Origin: Burkholderia sp. BCC1644
Lineage (GTDB): Bacteria > Pseudomonadota > Gammaproteobacteria > Burkholderiales > Burkholderiaceae
NCBI RefSeq assembly: GCF_902833225.1
Contig: NZ_CADFEI010000002.1
Coordinates: forward strand, 124,001 to 188,000
Direction: 5' to 3'
Length of the DNA: 64,000 nucleotides
Shown one piece after another: positions 31,482 through 40,347 of this stretch (position 1 is the first letter of the stretch; the number at the start of each line of letters is the position of its first letter). The notes under the pieces were generated by a model. It did no database searches. It was not told the DNA's origin and was given only the letters and a program-made list of their open reading frames with translations. The translations under genes and the position numbers were made by a program.

Positions 31482-31772
31482 TGAGGGTCTGTTTACGCAT
31501 GGAACGTACATGCGTTGCCACGAGAACGGCCGCTCGCAAGGCGCGCGACGCAGCGAATACTGGACGTATTCGCAAGGAGCGCAACGCAGCGAGCGGCCGT
31601 TCTCGTGGCAACCCCAAATTTTAAAAATACATTCCACGGGAATGCCCGAAATCGCGCGCATGGCGGCGTCGCTCGTCGCTTGTTTGGCTCGGCCAAACGG
31701 CGCTCCTCACTCCTTGCCCTGCGCGCGATTTCGGGCATTCGCATGTGCGTTCCATGCGTAAACAGACCCTCA
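31482..31772. repeat. 291-bp MITE-like palindromic element, copy 2
   Basis: The same architecture as the element at 21241-21526: terminal inverted repeats of about 33 bp with a single mismatch (outer end TGAGGGTCTGTTTACGCATG), the 24-bp inner inverted repeat around CGAGAACGGCCGCTCGC and its partner, and the GAATGCCCGAAATCGC stem. Differences from copy 1 at the two ends are mostly compensatory, keeping the stem (GCGCATGG in copy 1, ACGCATGG in copy 2, changed on both sides). It lies between the H1/HU-like gene and bceU, with no coding capacity. Confidence 0.85.
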
Positions 31773-31875
31773 CATCGAAAAACGCCTTTACGTACGCGTC
31801 CAAACGAGCCCGAACGCGAATTACGTTCGATATTTGCGCACCTATACTGGGCTCGCTCAATGCCCGGATGCCTCC

Positions 31876-32997
31876 ATGCGCGAAGCCAGATACGTCAAAG
31901 GACTCGACGGCCTGCGAGCCCTCGCCGTCATCCTCGTTTTCCTGTCCCACAAGGGCCACGTCCTTGCCGTCGACGTCGGCAAGCTTGGTGTGTGGACGTT
32001 TTTCCTCATCAGCGGATTCCTGATCGTCGGCGAACTGCATCGCAACCGCCAGGCCGTCGAGTGCGGCACCATGACGCGCCGCCACGCGTTCGCGCTGTTC
32101 CTCGCGAAGCGCGCGCTGCGGATCTTTCCCGTGTACTACCTGCTGCTCGCCGCGCTCGCGATCGCGCACGCGCTGTTCTACCAGCGCGGCGTCAACCTCG
32201 GGCTCGCGTGGCATGCGGTGTTCCTGTCGAACTACTGGATCGGCGTCGTAAAGGACGGCTGGCCGGGCTCCACGTCGCACTTCTGGAGCCTCGCGGTTGA
32301 ACAGCAGTTCTATCTGATCGCACCGCTCGCGCTGCTCGCGGTGCCTGCCGCACGACACGTCGCGCTCGGCATCGCGGCCGTCGCGCTGTGCGCGATCGCG
32401 CATCTCGCGCTCTACCTGTCCGATGCATCGCCGGTACTGATCTACGCGTTTTCCCCGTGGAATTTCGCACTGATCGCGCTCGGCGGCGTCGGCGCGATGG
32501 CGCTCGCCGATCGCGGTGCGGCCGCCGTGCGACGCGTTCCGCCCGGCTGGCTCGGCGCGGCAGGCGTCGTGTTCTTCCTCGCGCTGCCTGCGTGCACGAC
32601 GCTGCCCGACGCGGTCGCGGGGCTCGCGGATCTCGGCCTGTCCGCGTCGCTCGGCGCACTGATGCTGTGGATCGTCAGCGAACCCGAGCATCCGGTCGTC
32701 GCGCTGCTCGACTGGGGCCCGCTCGTCTATCTCGGCACGATCAGCTACGGCTTCTACCTGTTCCACAACCTGATTCCGACGCGCTTCGGCATGCTGCCCG
32801 CATCCTTCGCGCATGTGCCGATGCCGGAATTCGTCGGCGAAGCGCTGCCCGAGATGCTGCAATTCGCGCTCGCCGTCCTGCTTGCGCACCTGTCCTGGCG
32901 CTATCTCGAAAAGCGGCTGCTCGACTTCAAGAAACCGATCGCCACGATGCTCGCCCGGCACTTCGCCACGCAGCCGAGCACGTCGTCGCCGCGCTGA
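31876..32997 (+). CDS. bceU: Acyltransferase-3 family membrane protein, BceU
   Basis: A 373-aa protein; ATG 31876 (MREARYVKGLDGLRALAVI) gives the usual family N-terminus. The first helix contains GLDGLRALAVILVFLSH with the catalytic-type His, followed by about nine further hydrophobic helices (VWTFFLISGFLIVGEL, VYYLLLAALAIAHALF) and the FWSLAVEQQFY motif near residue 137. Acyltransferase-3 proteins (OafA/NodX type) O-acetylate surface sugars from the membrane. Position at the end of a block that matches bceM-bceU in content and order identifies it as BceU of the cepacian bce-II cluster; cepacian is heavily acetylated. Confidence 0.85.
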   Translation: MREARYVKGLDGLRALAVILVFLSHKGHVLAVDVGKLGVWTFFLISGFLIVGELHRNRQAVECGTMTRRHAFALFLAKRALRIFPVYYLLLAALAIAHALFYQRGVNLGLAWHAVFLSNYWIGVVKDGWPGSTSHFWSLAVEQQFYLIAPLALLAVPAARHVALGIAAVALCAIAHLALYLSDASPVLIYAFSPWNFALIALGGVGAMALADRGAAAVRRVPPGWLGAAGVVFFLALPACTTLPDAVAGLADLGLSASLGALMLWIVSEPEHPVVALLDWGPLVYLGTISYGFYLFHNLIPTRFGMLPASFAHVPMPEFVGEALPEMLQFALAVLLAHLSWRYLEKRLLDFKKPIATMLARHFATQPSTSSPR

Positions 32998-33284
32998 GCG
33001 TCACGCAGACGCGCACCCGACCCAAAGGAAAGGCGACACGCTCTTCGCGCTGCCCGGCGAGCGGCGCGACTGCATCGCGCGACGCCGGCGGGCCCGGCGC
33101 CGGCACGCACGCCAACGTACATCAACGCACGTCACGCCAACGAAACCGCCGATGCACTCGCCCCGGCCAGCGCTTCGGCACCGGTTTCACGCGCAACACG
33201 CCGCCTCACCCGGCACCCCGCCCAACGCTCGAATCCGGCGCGAAACAGCGGCTGCGCGCACCACGATCGCGCACGCGCGGATGC
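32998..33284. other. Intergenic region between bceU and the galU terminator
   Basis: There is no gene or strong signal here beyond GC-rich sequence; bceU (plus) and bceT (minus) converge on it. I see no distinct bceU terminator except the hairpin that serves bceT just to the right. Confidence 0.4.
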
Positions 33285-33316
33285 AAAAAAGCCCCGGCGC
33301 CTGAGCGGCCGGGGCC
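33285..33316 (-). terminator. Rho-independent terminator of bceT
   Basis: On the minus strand, GCCCCGGC and GCCGGGGC pair around a short loop and are followed by six T. It lies 42 bp beyond the bceT stop. Confidence 0.85.
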
Positions 33317-33358
33317 AACGGAACAACCACCACCTGAAACAACGGAGCGCGCAGCTGC

Positions 33359-34246
33359 TTATGCGACGGCAGCCAGCGCGGGCAGGCAGGTACGCAGGTA
33401 TGCCTCGAACTCGCGGCTCACTTCCGGATGCTGGAGCGCGAGCTCGACGGTTGCCTTGAGATAGCCGATCTTGCTGCCGCAGTCGAAGCGCGTGCCGAAG
33501 TAGCGATACGCGAGCACCTGCTCGTTCGCGAGCAGCGACTGGACCGCATCGGTCAGCTGCAGTTCGCCACCAGCGCCCGGCTTGAGCTTGCGCAGATGAT
33601 CGAAGATCGTCGGCATGAACACGTAGCGGCCGACCACGCCGAGATTCGACGGCGCATCTTCGGGCGCCGGCTTCTCGATGATGCCCGACAGCTTGATGAC
33701 GTCCTCTTCCCATTCGCGGCCTTCGACGACGCCGTACGAGCGGCTGTCCTCGCGCGCGATCGTCTCGACGCCGATCACCGAGCTGTGATAGTGGTCGAAC
33801 ACGTCGACGAGCTGCTTGAGCACCGGCTGCTCGCCGTGCAGCAAGTCGTCGGCGAGGATCACCGCGAACGGCTCGCCGTGCACGAGCTTCTCCGCGCACA
33901 GCACCGCATGGCCGAGGCCGAGCGCTTCCGGCTGGCGCACGTAGAAGCAGTTGACGTTGCTCGGCTTGATGCCGCGCACGAGTTCCAGCAGCTTTTCCTT
34001 GCCGCGCGCCTCGAGTTCGGCCTCGATCTCGTACGACTTGTCGAAGTGATCCTCGATCGCACGCTTGCTGCGCCCGGTGACGAAGATCATCTCGGTGATA
34101 CCGGCGTTGATCGCTTCCTCGACCGCGTACTGAATCAGCGGCTTGTCGACGACGGGCAACATCTCCTTCGGGCTCGCCTTCGTTGCCGGGAGGAACCGCG
34201 TGCCGAGACCGGCAACGGGGAACACGGCCTTGGTGACTTTCAACAT
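33359..34246 (-). CDS. bceT: UTP-glucose-1-phosphate uridylyltransferase, BceT
   Basis: A 295-aa GalU-type enzyme making UDP-glucose from UTP and glucose-1-phosphate. ATG 34246. The nucleotide-binding signature [20 protein letters not shown] spans residues 12-31. [23 protein letters not shown]-like ([12 protein letters not shown]) and the C-terminal [15 protein letters not shown] are standard. UDP-glucose feeds the glucose, galactose and glucuronate residues of cepacian. The position between two acyltransferase genes in the bce-II block supports the name bceT; galU is an equally valid functional label. It has its own terminator, and a small membrane-protein gene lies upstream on the same strand. 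Confidence 0.93.
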   Translation of the reverse strand: MLKVTKAVFPVAGLGTRFLPATKASPKEMLPVVDKPLIQYAVEEAINAGITEMIFVTGRSKRAIEDHFDKSYEIEAELEARGKEKLLELVRGIKPSNVNCFYVRQPEALGLGHAVLCAEKLVHGEPFAVILADDLLHGEQPVLKQLVDVFDHYHSSVIGVETIAREDSRSYGVVEGREWEEDVIKLSGIIEKPAPEDAPSNLGVVGRYVFMPTIFDHLRKLKPGAGGELQLTDAVQSLLANEQVLAYRYFGTRFDCGSKIGYLKATVELALQHPEVSREFEAYLRTCLPALAAVA

Positions 34247-34475
34247 GTTCGCATCCTGATTGCGTTGACTGCGCCGCGTCGACCAGCGACCCGGCGCGAT
34301 TGTGTTCCGAACGGCATATCGAGAATCGACGGTACTGCCAATTCCACTCCGCTCATTATCGATATGGACGATTGCCCAATGATTCCGAAAAAAATATAAT
34401 CCCTTCCATTCGGTCGATATTGCCGGACCGAGTGCCGAGGCAGAAACAAATTACCGATTTTCCGGATACAAATTC

Positions 34476-34619
34476 TTACGATTCGAATTCCTCGATATAG
34501 GGCACGCCGCCCCGTTCGAGACCCGGGCGAATCGGTTCGTTCTTCAGCGCCTCGCGGTACGCCGACAGCACGGCCATGACCAGCAGTACTGCAGCGCTCG
34601 CGATCCAATGCATGTCCAT
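34476..34619 (-). CDS. Small 47-aa single-span membrane protein
   Basis: ATG 34619 (MDMHWIASAAVLLVMAVLSAY) has AAGGAG 8 bp upstream. Residues 5-21 form one hydrophobic helix; the remainder is a soluble charged tail, REALKNEPIRPGLERGGVPY, ending EEFES. I do not recognise it. It sits in AT-rich DNA 229 bp ahead of bceT and divergent from bceS, inside the exopolysaccharide block, and could be a small modulator of the membrane complex. Good ribosome site and topology support it as real; a function cannot be assigned. Confidence 0.6.
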   Translation of the reverse strand: MDMHWIASAAVLLVMAVLSAYREALKNEPIRPGLERGGVPYIEEFES

Positions 34620-34835
34620 CTTGCCGCTCCTTGCATCAATCAACTGGAGCTTCAAACTATCAGAAAAAAATCGGTAAATAATTGACGCGCCCGCGGAACC
34701 GCTTTCAGACCGGAATAAACCCATCATGTGGAATACCGTTATTTCCGGGTGAGATTTTTTTATTCATTGATCGAATTCTTGCGCATTACGATTGGATGAA
34801 ACATCCCCTCCATCCGTCGCAAGGAATCGAATCGC

Positions 34836-36014
34836 ATGCAAGCTTTCAGCGGATCGTCTCTGACCGCGCCGCCCGTCGCCGATCACAAGGAACACGTGAT
34901 CGACGCGATGCGCGGCTTCGCGGCGCTGCTCGTCGCCTATTTCCACTGCCGGCAGGTCGTCTGGGTCGGCATGCAGAGCTTCCATCAGGCTTACGGTCAT
35001 GCGCTGAACCCGAGCGTGATCGCCGGCTACCTGACCTTCCCGTTCGCGTGGGGCTCCGCCGGCGTGCCGATCTTCTTCGTGATCAGCGGCTACTGCATCC
35101 ACCGCAACGCGGCGCTCAAGCTCGCGGCCAATCCCGCGTACCGGCTCGACGCGCCGAACTTCTGGGTGCGCCGGTTCGCGCGCATCTACCCGGTGCTGCT
35201 CGCCGCGCTGCTGTTCACGCTCGCGCTCGACTCGGTCAGCCTGCAGATCGAGCCCGTCAGCCACAAGATCCGCGACGTCGGCATCGTCGCGTTCCTCGTG
35301 AACCTGTTCTCGCTGCAAGGCATGGCCGGCTACACGTACGGGTCGAACGGCGCGCTGTGGACGCTGTCGCTCGAGGTGCAGTTCTACGCGATCTACCCGC
35401 TGCTGTTCGCGCTGCGCCGGCGCATCGGCATGCCGGCCGTCGTGGCCGCGATCGCGCTCGTCAACGTCGCGTCGGCGTGGCTGCTCGAGCGGCACGACCT
35501 GCAGTTCTTCACGTCGTACTGGCTGTCCTGGACGATCGGCGCGTGGATCGCCGACGTGCGTGCGCAGCAGGCGCGCGGCGCGGCCGCCCCCGTGCCGTCG
35601 CGTGCGTGGTACGTCGCGGCCGCCGTGCTGCTGGCCGCCGGCTGCGGCGCGTTCCATTTCGGCCAGTACGGTGCATTCCAGCTGTGGTCGGCCGGCTTCG
35701 CGTGCTTCCTGTACCGTGCGCTCGCCCGCCCGCCGCGCCCGACGCCGCCGCTGCGCGTGCTGAGCTGGTTCGGCGACTTCAGCTACTCGCTGTACCTCGT
35801 CCACCTGCCGCTGTTCGTCTGCCTCGGCTCGGTGCTGTTCCACTCCGAACTGCAACTGTCGATCTGGCCGTCGCTCGCGTTCATGGCCGCCGCGATCCCC
35901 GTCGCGTACCTGTTCTACCGGATGTTCGAACGGCCGGCGATGATGTGGTCGGCCAGCTTCAAGCCGGCGCGCCCGGCTCGCGTCGTCGCGCCGGCGCCCG
36001 AACGGGCCGTCTGA
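34836..36014 (+). CDS. bceS: Acyltransferase-3 family membrane protein, BceS
   Basis: A 392-aa polytopic membrane protein; ATG 34836 with AAGGAA upstream. IDAMRGFAALLVAYFHCRQ (22-40) carries the family His; VPIFFVISGYCIHRN, RRFARIYPVLLAALLF and LWTLSLEVQFYAIYP follow in the expected order. It is the second of three acetyltransferases in the bce-II block, presumably each acetylating a different position of the cepacian repeat. The region 34620-34835 before it is AT-rich and likely holds its promoter together with that of the divergent small gene. Confidence 0.87.
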   Translation: MQAFSGSSLTAPPVADHKEHVIDAMRGFAALLVAYFHCRQVVWVGMQSFHQAYGHALNPSVIAGYLTFPFAWGSAGVPIFFVISGYCIHRNAALKLAANPAYRLDAPNFWVRRFARIYPVLLAALLFTLALDSVSLQIEPVSHKIRDVGIVAFLVNLFSLQGMAGYTYGSNGALWTLSLEVQFYAIYPLLFALRRRIGMPAVVAAIALVNVASAWLLERHDLQFFTSYWLSWTIGAWIADVRAQQARGAAAPVPSRAWYVAAAVLLAAGCGAFHFGQYGAFQLWSAGFACFLYRALARPPRPTPPLRVLSWFGDFSYSLYLVHLPLFVCLGSVLFHSELQLSIWPSLAFMAAAIPVAYLFYRMFERPAMMWSASFKPARPARVVAPAPERAV

Positions 36015-36033
36015 CGCGATCGGCAGGGTGTCG

Positions 36034-36072
36034 AAGCCCCCGTGCGGTGTTGGCCGTGCGGGGGCTTTTTCA
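36034..36072 (+). terminator. Rho-independent terminator of bceS
   Basis: AGCCCCCGTGCGG and CCGTGCGGGGGCT pair (with G-T pairs) around a short loop, then TTTTT. It begins 20 bp after the bceS stop. Confidence 0.85.
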
Positions 36073-36322
36073 TGGCCTGCACGCGGTTGCATGCCGGGTT
36101 GCGCGGGGATGCGCAGCCCGCTGCCGTCCGACGGCGCTACGGCCCGCGTGGGCCGCCTCCGGCCGGTTTCCGCCATGTGGCTGCCCCGGCGCGGGTTGTC
36201 GCTTCACGATCGCCATCGAAACGCGACCGGTCGATCTCGCACCGCACACCTCGCACCGCACACACCGCCCGCACCGCGCGAACCGCCCTGCCTGCCATTC
36301 GCCCGACAAACCAGGCACCCTG

Positions 36323-36363
36323 AAAAGCAAAGCCCCCACGCGGCGCTTCGCCGCGTGAGGGCT
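36323..36363 (-). terminator. Rho-independent terminator of bceR
   Basis: On the minus strand AGCCCTCACGCGGCG pairs with CGCCGCGTGGGGGCT, followed by TTGCTTTT. It lies 30 bp beyond the bceR stop. The 250 bp between this and the bceS terminator show no gene. Confidence 0.8.
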
Positions 36364-36392
36364 CGTTTCCCGCCGGCGCACGCCGGCGACGG

Positions 36393-38858
36393 CTACTGCT
36401 TCCTGGCCTTCGCGGCCTTCGCCGTATCCGAGAGGATCTTCTCGACGCGCTCCACATAGGTCTCGGTGCCGAACCGTCGCACCGCCGTCGCGCGCCCGCT
36501 CGCGACGAGCCGCTCGCGCAGCGCACCGTCGCGCTTCAGCGCATCCAGCGCGTTGGCCAGCGCGGTCGCATCGCCCGGCTCGCAGAGCAGCCCGTTGTCG
36601 CCGTCCTCGATGATCTCGACGACGCCGCCCGCGCGGGCCGCAACGACCGGCCGGCGCGCGAGCATCCCTTCGACGATCACGCGCCCGAACGGCTCCGGCG
36701 TGATCGACGTATGCGCGACGACGTCGACCGCCGTCATGCAGGCGGCCACGTCGCGCTGGAACCCGAGGAAATGCACGCGGTCGTCCATCCCGTGTCGCGC
36801 GACGTACTCGTGCAGCTGCGCCGCGTATTCGTCCTCGCCGAACAGCGGCGCGCCGACCAGCACCACGTGCATGTCGGGATGCCGTGCAGCCGCCTCCAGC
36901 AGCACGTGCTGCCCCTTCCAGCGTGCGAGACGGCTGAACGAACCGACGAGCCACGCGTGCTCGGGCAACCCGAGGCGCGCGCGCAGCGCGGCCTGGCTGA
37001 CGCCTTCCAGCGCATCGAACGGCTCGGCCGAAATGCCGTTGAACACGACGTCGACGTGCTGCGGCGTGAAGCCCGTCAGCGTACGGAACGCCTGCGCGGA
37101 TGCGTCGGAGTTCGCGATCACGCGCGTGACGCCAAACCGCGCGCAGTACTTGATCGCGAGCAACTGCTTGCTGCCGAAATGGTCGGTGCTGACGATGTCG
37201 CGCAGATGCCAGACCACCGGCTTGCGCGCGAGCCGCCCGGCCAGCGCGGCGACCACCATCGCGCGCTGCGTGTTCGCGTAGATCACTTCGGCACGGCGTG
37301 CGCGGCGCGCGACATCGCGCACCAGCCGCACGAGCTGCTTCACCGCGCCGAGCGACACGCCGCCCTGCTTGCGCACACCCGCCAGCGCGCCCTGGTCGAC
37401 CACGTCGACGCGCGCGCCGATCTCGTCGAGCGCCGCGCGGAACGGGCCGTCGTCGAACAGCAGCACGTCGGCGTTCGCGCGCATGTGCTTCATGATCTCG
37501 AGCAGCGACAGCTCGGCGCCGCCGAGCACACCGCTCTGGTCGAGCACGAGCGTCGCGGGACCGCGCGCGGCCGGCATCGGCGCGATCGCCGTGCCGCGCT
37601 GCGCGGTCGAGCCGGGCAGCGCGGCCTCTACATAATCGAGGAAGCGCCGCCGGAACGTATCGGCGGAAAACCGCTCCGCGTTCGTACGGCAGGCAGTCGG
37701 CGTGAAGCGCTGCGGCGCGCGTTCGAAATCGTCGACGGCTGCGACGATCGCGTGCGGCGTCTGTTCGTCGAAGAACAGCCCGGTCGGGTTCAGGTCCGAT
37801 TGCGGGTCGAGCACGGTTTCGAGCGCACCGCCCTTGCCGTAGGCGATCACCGGCGTGCCGCAGGCCTGCGCCTCGACGACCGAGATCCCGAAATCCTCCT
37901 CGGCCGCGAACACGAACGCCTTCGCGCGTCGCATCCGGTCGTGCAGCACCGCGAACGGCTGATAGCCCATGATCTCGACGTTCGGGCCGGCCTTCGCGCG
38001 GATCTTCTGCATCTCGGGGCCGTCGCCGATCACGACGAGCTTGCGCTCGGGCGTCTTCGAGAACGCCTCGACGATCAGGTCGATCTTCTTGTACGGCACC
38101 ATCCGCGACGCGGTCAGGTAGAAATCGTCCTTCTCGGCGTTCAGCGAAAACGCGTCGACGTCGACCGGCGGGAAGATCACCGCCGCGTCGCGGTGGTAGA
38201 CCTTCTTGATGCGCCGCGCGATGAACGCGGAGTTCGCGACGAAACCGTCCACCGCGTTCGCGGTGCGCGTGTCCCAGTTGCGGATGTAGTGCAGGATCAT
38301 CCGCGCGAGCAGCGATTTCGGCCCGCGCGTGAGGTTCGACTGTTCCAGATACTGGTGCTGCAGATCCCACGCATAGCGGATCGGCGAATGCACGTAGCTG
38401 ATGTGCACCTGGTCCGGCCCCGTCAGCACGCCCTTCGCGACCGCATGGCTGCTCGAGATCACGAGGTCGTACTCGGACACGTCGAGCTGCTCGATCGCGA
38501 GCGGCATCAGTGGCAGGTAACTGCGGTACTTGGTACGCGCGAACGGCAGCTTCTGGATGAACGACGTCGTCACCGGCTTGCCGCGCACGAACGCGCGGTC
38601 GTCGAGGAAATCGACGAGGCTGAACAGGTCGGCGTCGGGAAAGCACGCGACGATCTGCTCGAGCACGCGCTCGGCACCGGCATAGGTGACGAGCCAGTCG
38701 TGGACGATCGCCACGCGCAGCGCGCGCGACGGCTGCCGCGCGCTGGCGCGCCCGGCCGGTACGGGCCGGCGCAGCGCGGCGAGATCGCCGGCTTCGGCCG
38801 CGGCGGCATCGGCCGTGGCGAGATTCAATACGGCGTGTTCCGCCAGATCGCGATTCAT
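36393..38858 (-). CDS. bceR: Two-domain glycosyltransferase, BceR
   Basis: An 821-aa cytoplasmic protein with two GT4/GT-B units in tandem. ATG 38858 overlaps the bceQ stop (ATGA). Unit one (about 48-415) has VAIVHDWLVTYAGAERVLEQ, the SYVHSPIRYAWD segment and EEDFGISVVEAQACGTP with the E-x7-E donor-site pattern. Unit two (about 440-810) starts LVLDQSGVLGGAELSLLEIM and has ITPEPFGRVIVEGMLARRPVV. Two catalytic units in one chain would add two successive sugars of the cepacian heptasaccharide repeat. It matches BceR of bce-II by architecture and place. Confidence 0.88.
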   Translation of the reverse strand: MNRDLAEHAVLNLATADAAAAEAGDLAALRRPVPAGRASARQPSRALRVAIVHDWLVTYAGAERVLEQIVACFPDADLFSLVDFLDDRAFVRGKPVTTSFIQKLPFARTKYRSYLPLMPLAIEQLDVSEYDLVISSSHAVAKGVLTGPDQVHISYVHSPIRYAWDLQHQYLEQSNLTRGPKSLLARMILHYIRNWDTRTANAVDGFVANSAFIARRIKKVYHRDAAVIFPPVDVDAFSLNAEKDDFYLTASRMVPYKKIDLIVEAFSKTPERKLVVIGDGPEMQKIRAKAGPNVEIMGYQPFAVLHDRMRRAKAFVFAAEEDFGISVVEAQACGTPVIAYGKGGALETVLDPQSDLNPTGLFFDEQTPHAIVAAVDDFERAPQRFTPTACRTNAERFSADTFRRRFLDYVEAALPGSTAQRGTAIAPMPAARGPATLVLDQSGVLGGAELSLLEIMKHMRANADVLLFDDGPFRAALDEIGARVDVVDQGALAGVRKQGGVSLGAVKQLVRLVRDVARRARRAEVIYANTQRAMVVAALAGRLARKPVVWHLRDIVSTDHFGSKQLLAIKYCARFGVTRVIANSDASAQAFRTLTGFTPQHVDVVFNGISAEPFDALEGVSQAALRARLGLPEHAWLVGSFSRLARWKGQHVLLEAAARHPDMHVVLVGAPLFGEDEYAAQLHEYVARHGMDDRVHFLGFQRDVAACMTAVDVVAHTSITPEPFGRVIVEGMLARRPVVAARAGGVVEIIEDGDNGLLCEPGDATALANALDALKRDGALRERLVASGRATAVRRFGTETYVERVEKILSDTAKAAKARKQ

Positions 38859-40321
38859 ATGGTTTTCCTCGCATTGAGACGGACAAACAGGTCGCGCACG
38901 AGTGCGCGCAGCCCCGGCGTCATCGTGAACGACCACGCGACGTTCAGTACGAGCACGATCGCGCACATGCCGATCGACTCGCCGAGCCCCGGCCATGCCT
39001 GCGCCAGGAACAGGCTCGCCAGCAGGAACGCGAGGTGCGCGAGCATGTCGAGCACGATCGCGCGCATCCGGATCGCCGACAGGTACAGCAGCACGCCGTA
39101 GTCGACGAACGCGCGCGCCGCGACGACCACCGCCGCGCCGACCAGTCCGAAGTGATGGATGCCGAACCACAGGCCGCCGACGAAGAACGGCATCTGGACG
39201 AGCCCGGCAAACGCCGCGCGGGCCGGATTGACCTGCGACTGGATCAGGATCCGCGTGACGCTCGCCTGCCCGACGAGCCACACGCTGATCACCAGCACGC
39301 GGCCGACCGGCGCCGAATGCGCGGCGAGATCCGGGCCGACCCACAGCGTGAGGAACGGCGCGAGCGCGAAGATCGCGACGATGCCGACCGGCGTGAACAC
39401 GCCGTTCAGGAATTCGAGCGACTGGCGCGCGAGCGTGTCCGCGTGGTCGCGGCCCACTGCCGACAGGCGCGGGAACAGCGTGCGCACGAGCGCGTTCGGC
39501 AGCATGTTCAGGCGCGTGACGAGGTTCTGCGGCACCGTGTAGTAGGTCACGAACTTCGCCCCCATGCCGGCGCCGAGCATCACGCGGTCGAGCGTGTCGG
39601 CGATCATGCTCGTGGTGCTCGCGATCAGCATCCAGCCGCCGAAGTTGAACAGCCCTTTCGCGGTGCCCCACTGCGGCGGATCGATGCGCCGGATCCCGAG
39701 CACCTTGATGCTGGCGTGGCCGAGCATCACCGCCGCGATCAGGCGCGCGACGACGGCCGCGGCAAGCACCGTCTGCAGGTTCGGCGCGATCCACCATGCG
39801 GCGGCGAGCGGCAGCAACTGGAACAGGAACGTGCCGATCGTCTGGTTCGTGTTGAACACGCCGAACCGCTCGGCGCCGTTGATCGCGCCGGCGAACACCC
39901 ACGACACGTTCGCGAGCGGAATCGCGAGCGCGAGCCACGGCAGCGCGAGATACACCTCGTGCTGCATCGCCGCCGAGACCTTCGTGAAATACGCGGTGTA
40001 GATGAACGCGCCGAAATAGATCAGCAGCCCGCCCACGATGCCGGTGCCGAGGTTCAGCCAGAACGCGCTCCAGAACACGCGTGCGCTTTCGTCGGCGTTG
40101 CCGCTCGCGAGCGCCTTCGAGATGTGGTTCTGCGCGGCCATGCTCATCCCGAGATCGAGGATCCCGAAATAGCCGATCAGCGTCCACACGAGGCTGACGA
40201 CGCCATAGCGCTCGACGCCGAGCGCGTGGATATAGGCGGGCACCGTCACCAGCGACACGAAGGTCGGCAGGATCAGCCCGACGAAGTTGATCGAAACGTT
40301 CTTGAGTATGCCTTTGTCCAT
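38855..40321 (-). CDS. bceQ: Wzx-type polysaccharide flippase, BceQ
   Basis: A 488-aa protein with about 12-14 hydrophobic helices, ATG 40321. The N-terminus GILKNVSINFVGLILPTFVSLVTVPAYI and YGVVSLVWTLIGYFGILDLGMS are typical of the O-antigen/MATE-like flippases; the last helix is followed by a basic tail. It moves the lipid-linked repeat unit across the inner membrane. It lies 26 bp after bceP and is coupled to bceR. The name BceQ follows from bce-II order. Confidence 0.88.
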   Translation of the reverse strand: MDKGILKNVSINFVGLILPTFVSLVTVPAYIHALGVERYGVVSLVWTLIGYFGILDLGMSMAAQNHISKALASGNADESARVFWSAFWLNLGTGIVGGLLIYFGAFIYTAYFTKVSAAMQHEVYLALPWLALAIPLANVSWVFAGAINGAERFGVFNTNQTIGTFLFQLLPLAAAWWIAPNLQTVLAAAVVARLIAAVMLGHASIKVLGIRRIDPPQWGTAKGLFNFGGWMLIASTTSMIADTLDRVMLGAGMGAKFVTYYTVPQNLVTRLNMLPNALVRTLFPRLSAVGRDHADTLARQSLEFLNGVFTPVGIVAIFALAPFLTLWVGPDLAAHSAPVGRVLVISVWLVGQASVTRILIQSQVNPARAAFAGLVQMPFFVGGLWFGIHHFGLVGAAVVVAARAFVDYGVLLYLSAIRMRAIVLDMLAHLAFLLASLFLAQAWPGLGESIGMCAIVLVLNVAWSFTMTPGLRALVRDLFVRLNARKTI

Positions 40322-40347
40322 GCTTCTGCCTTGAGTGACGTCGTCCG

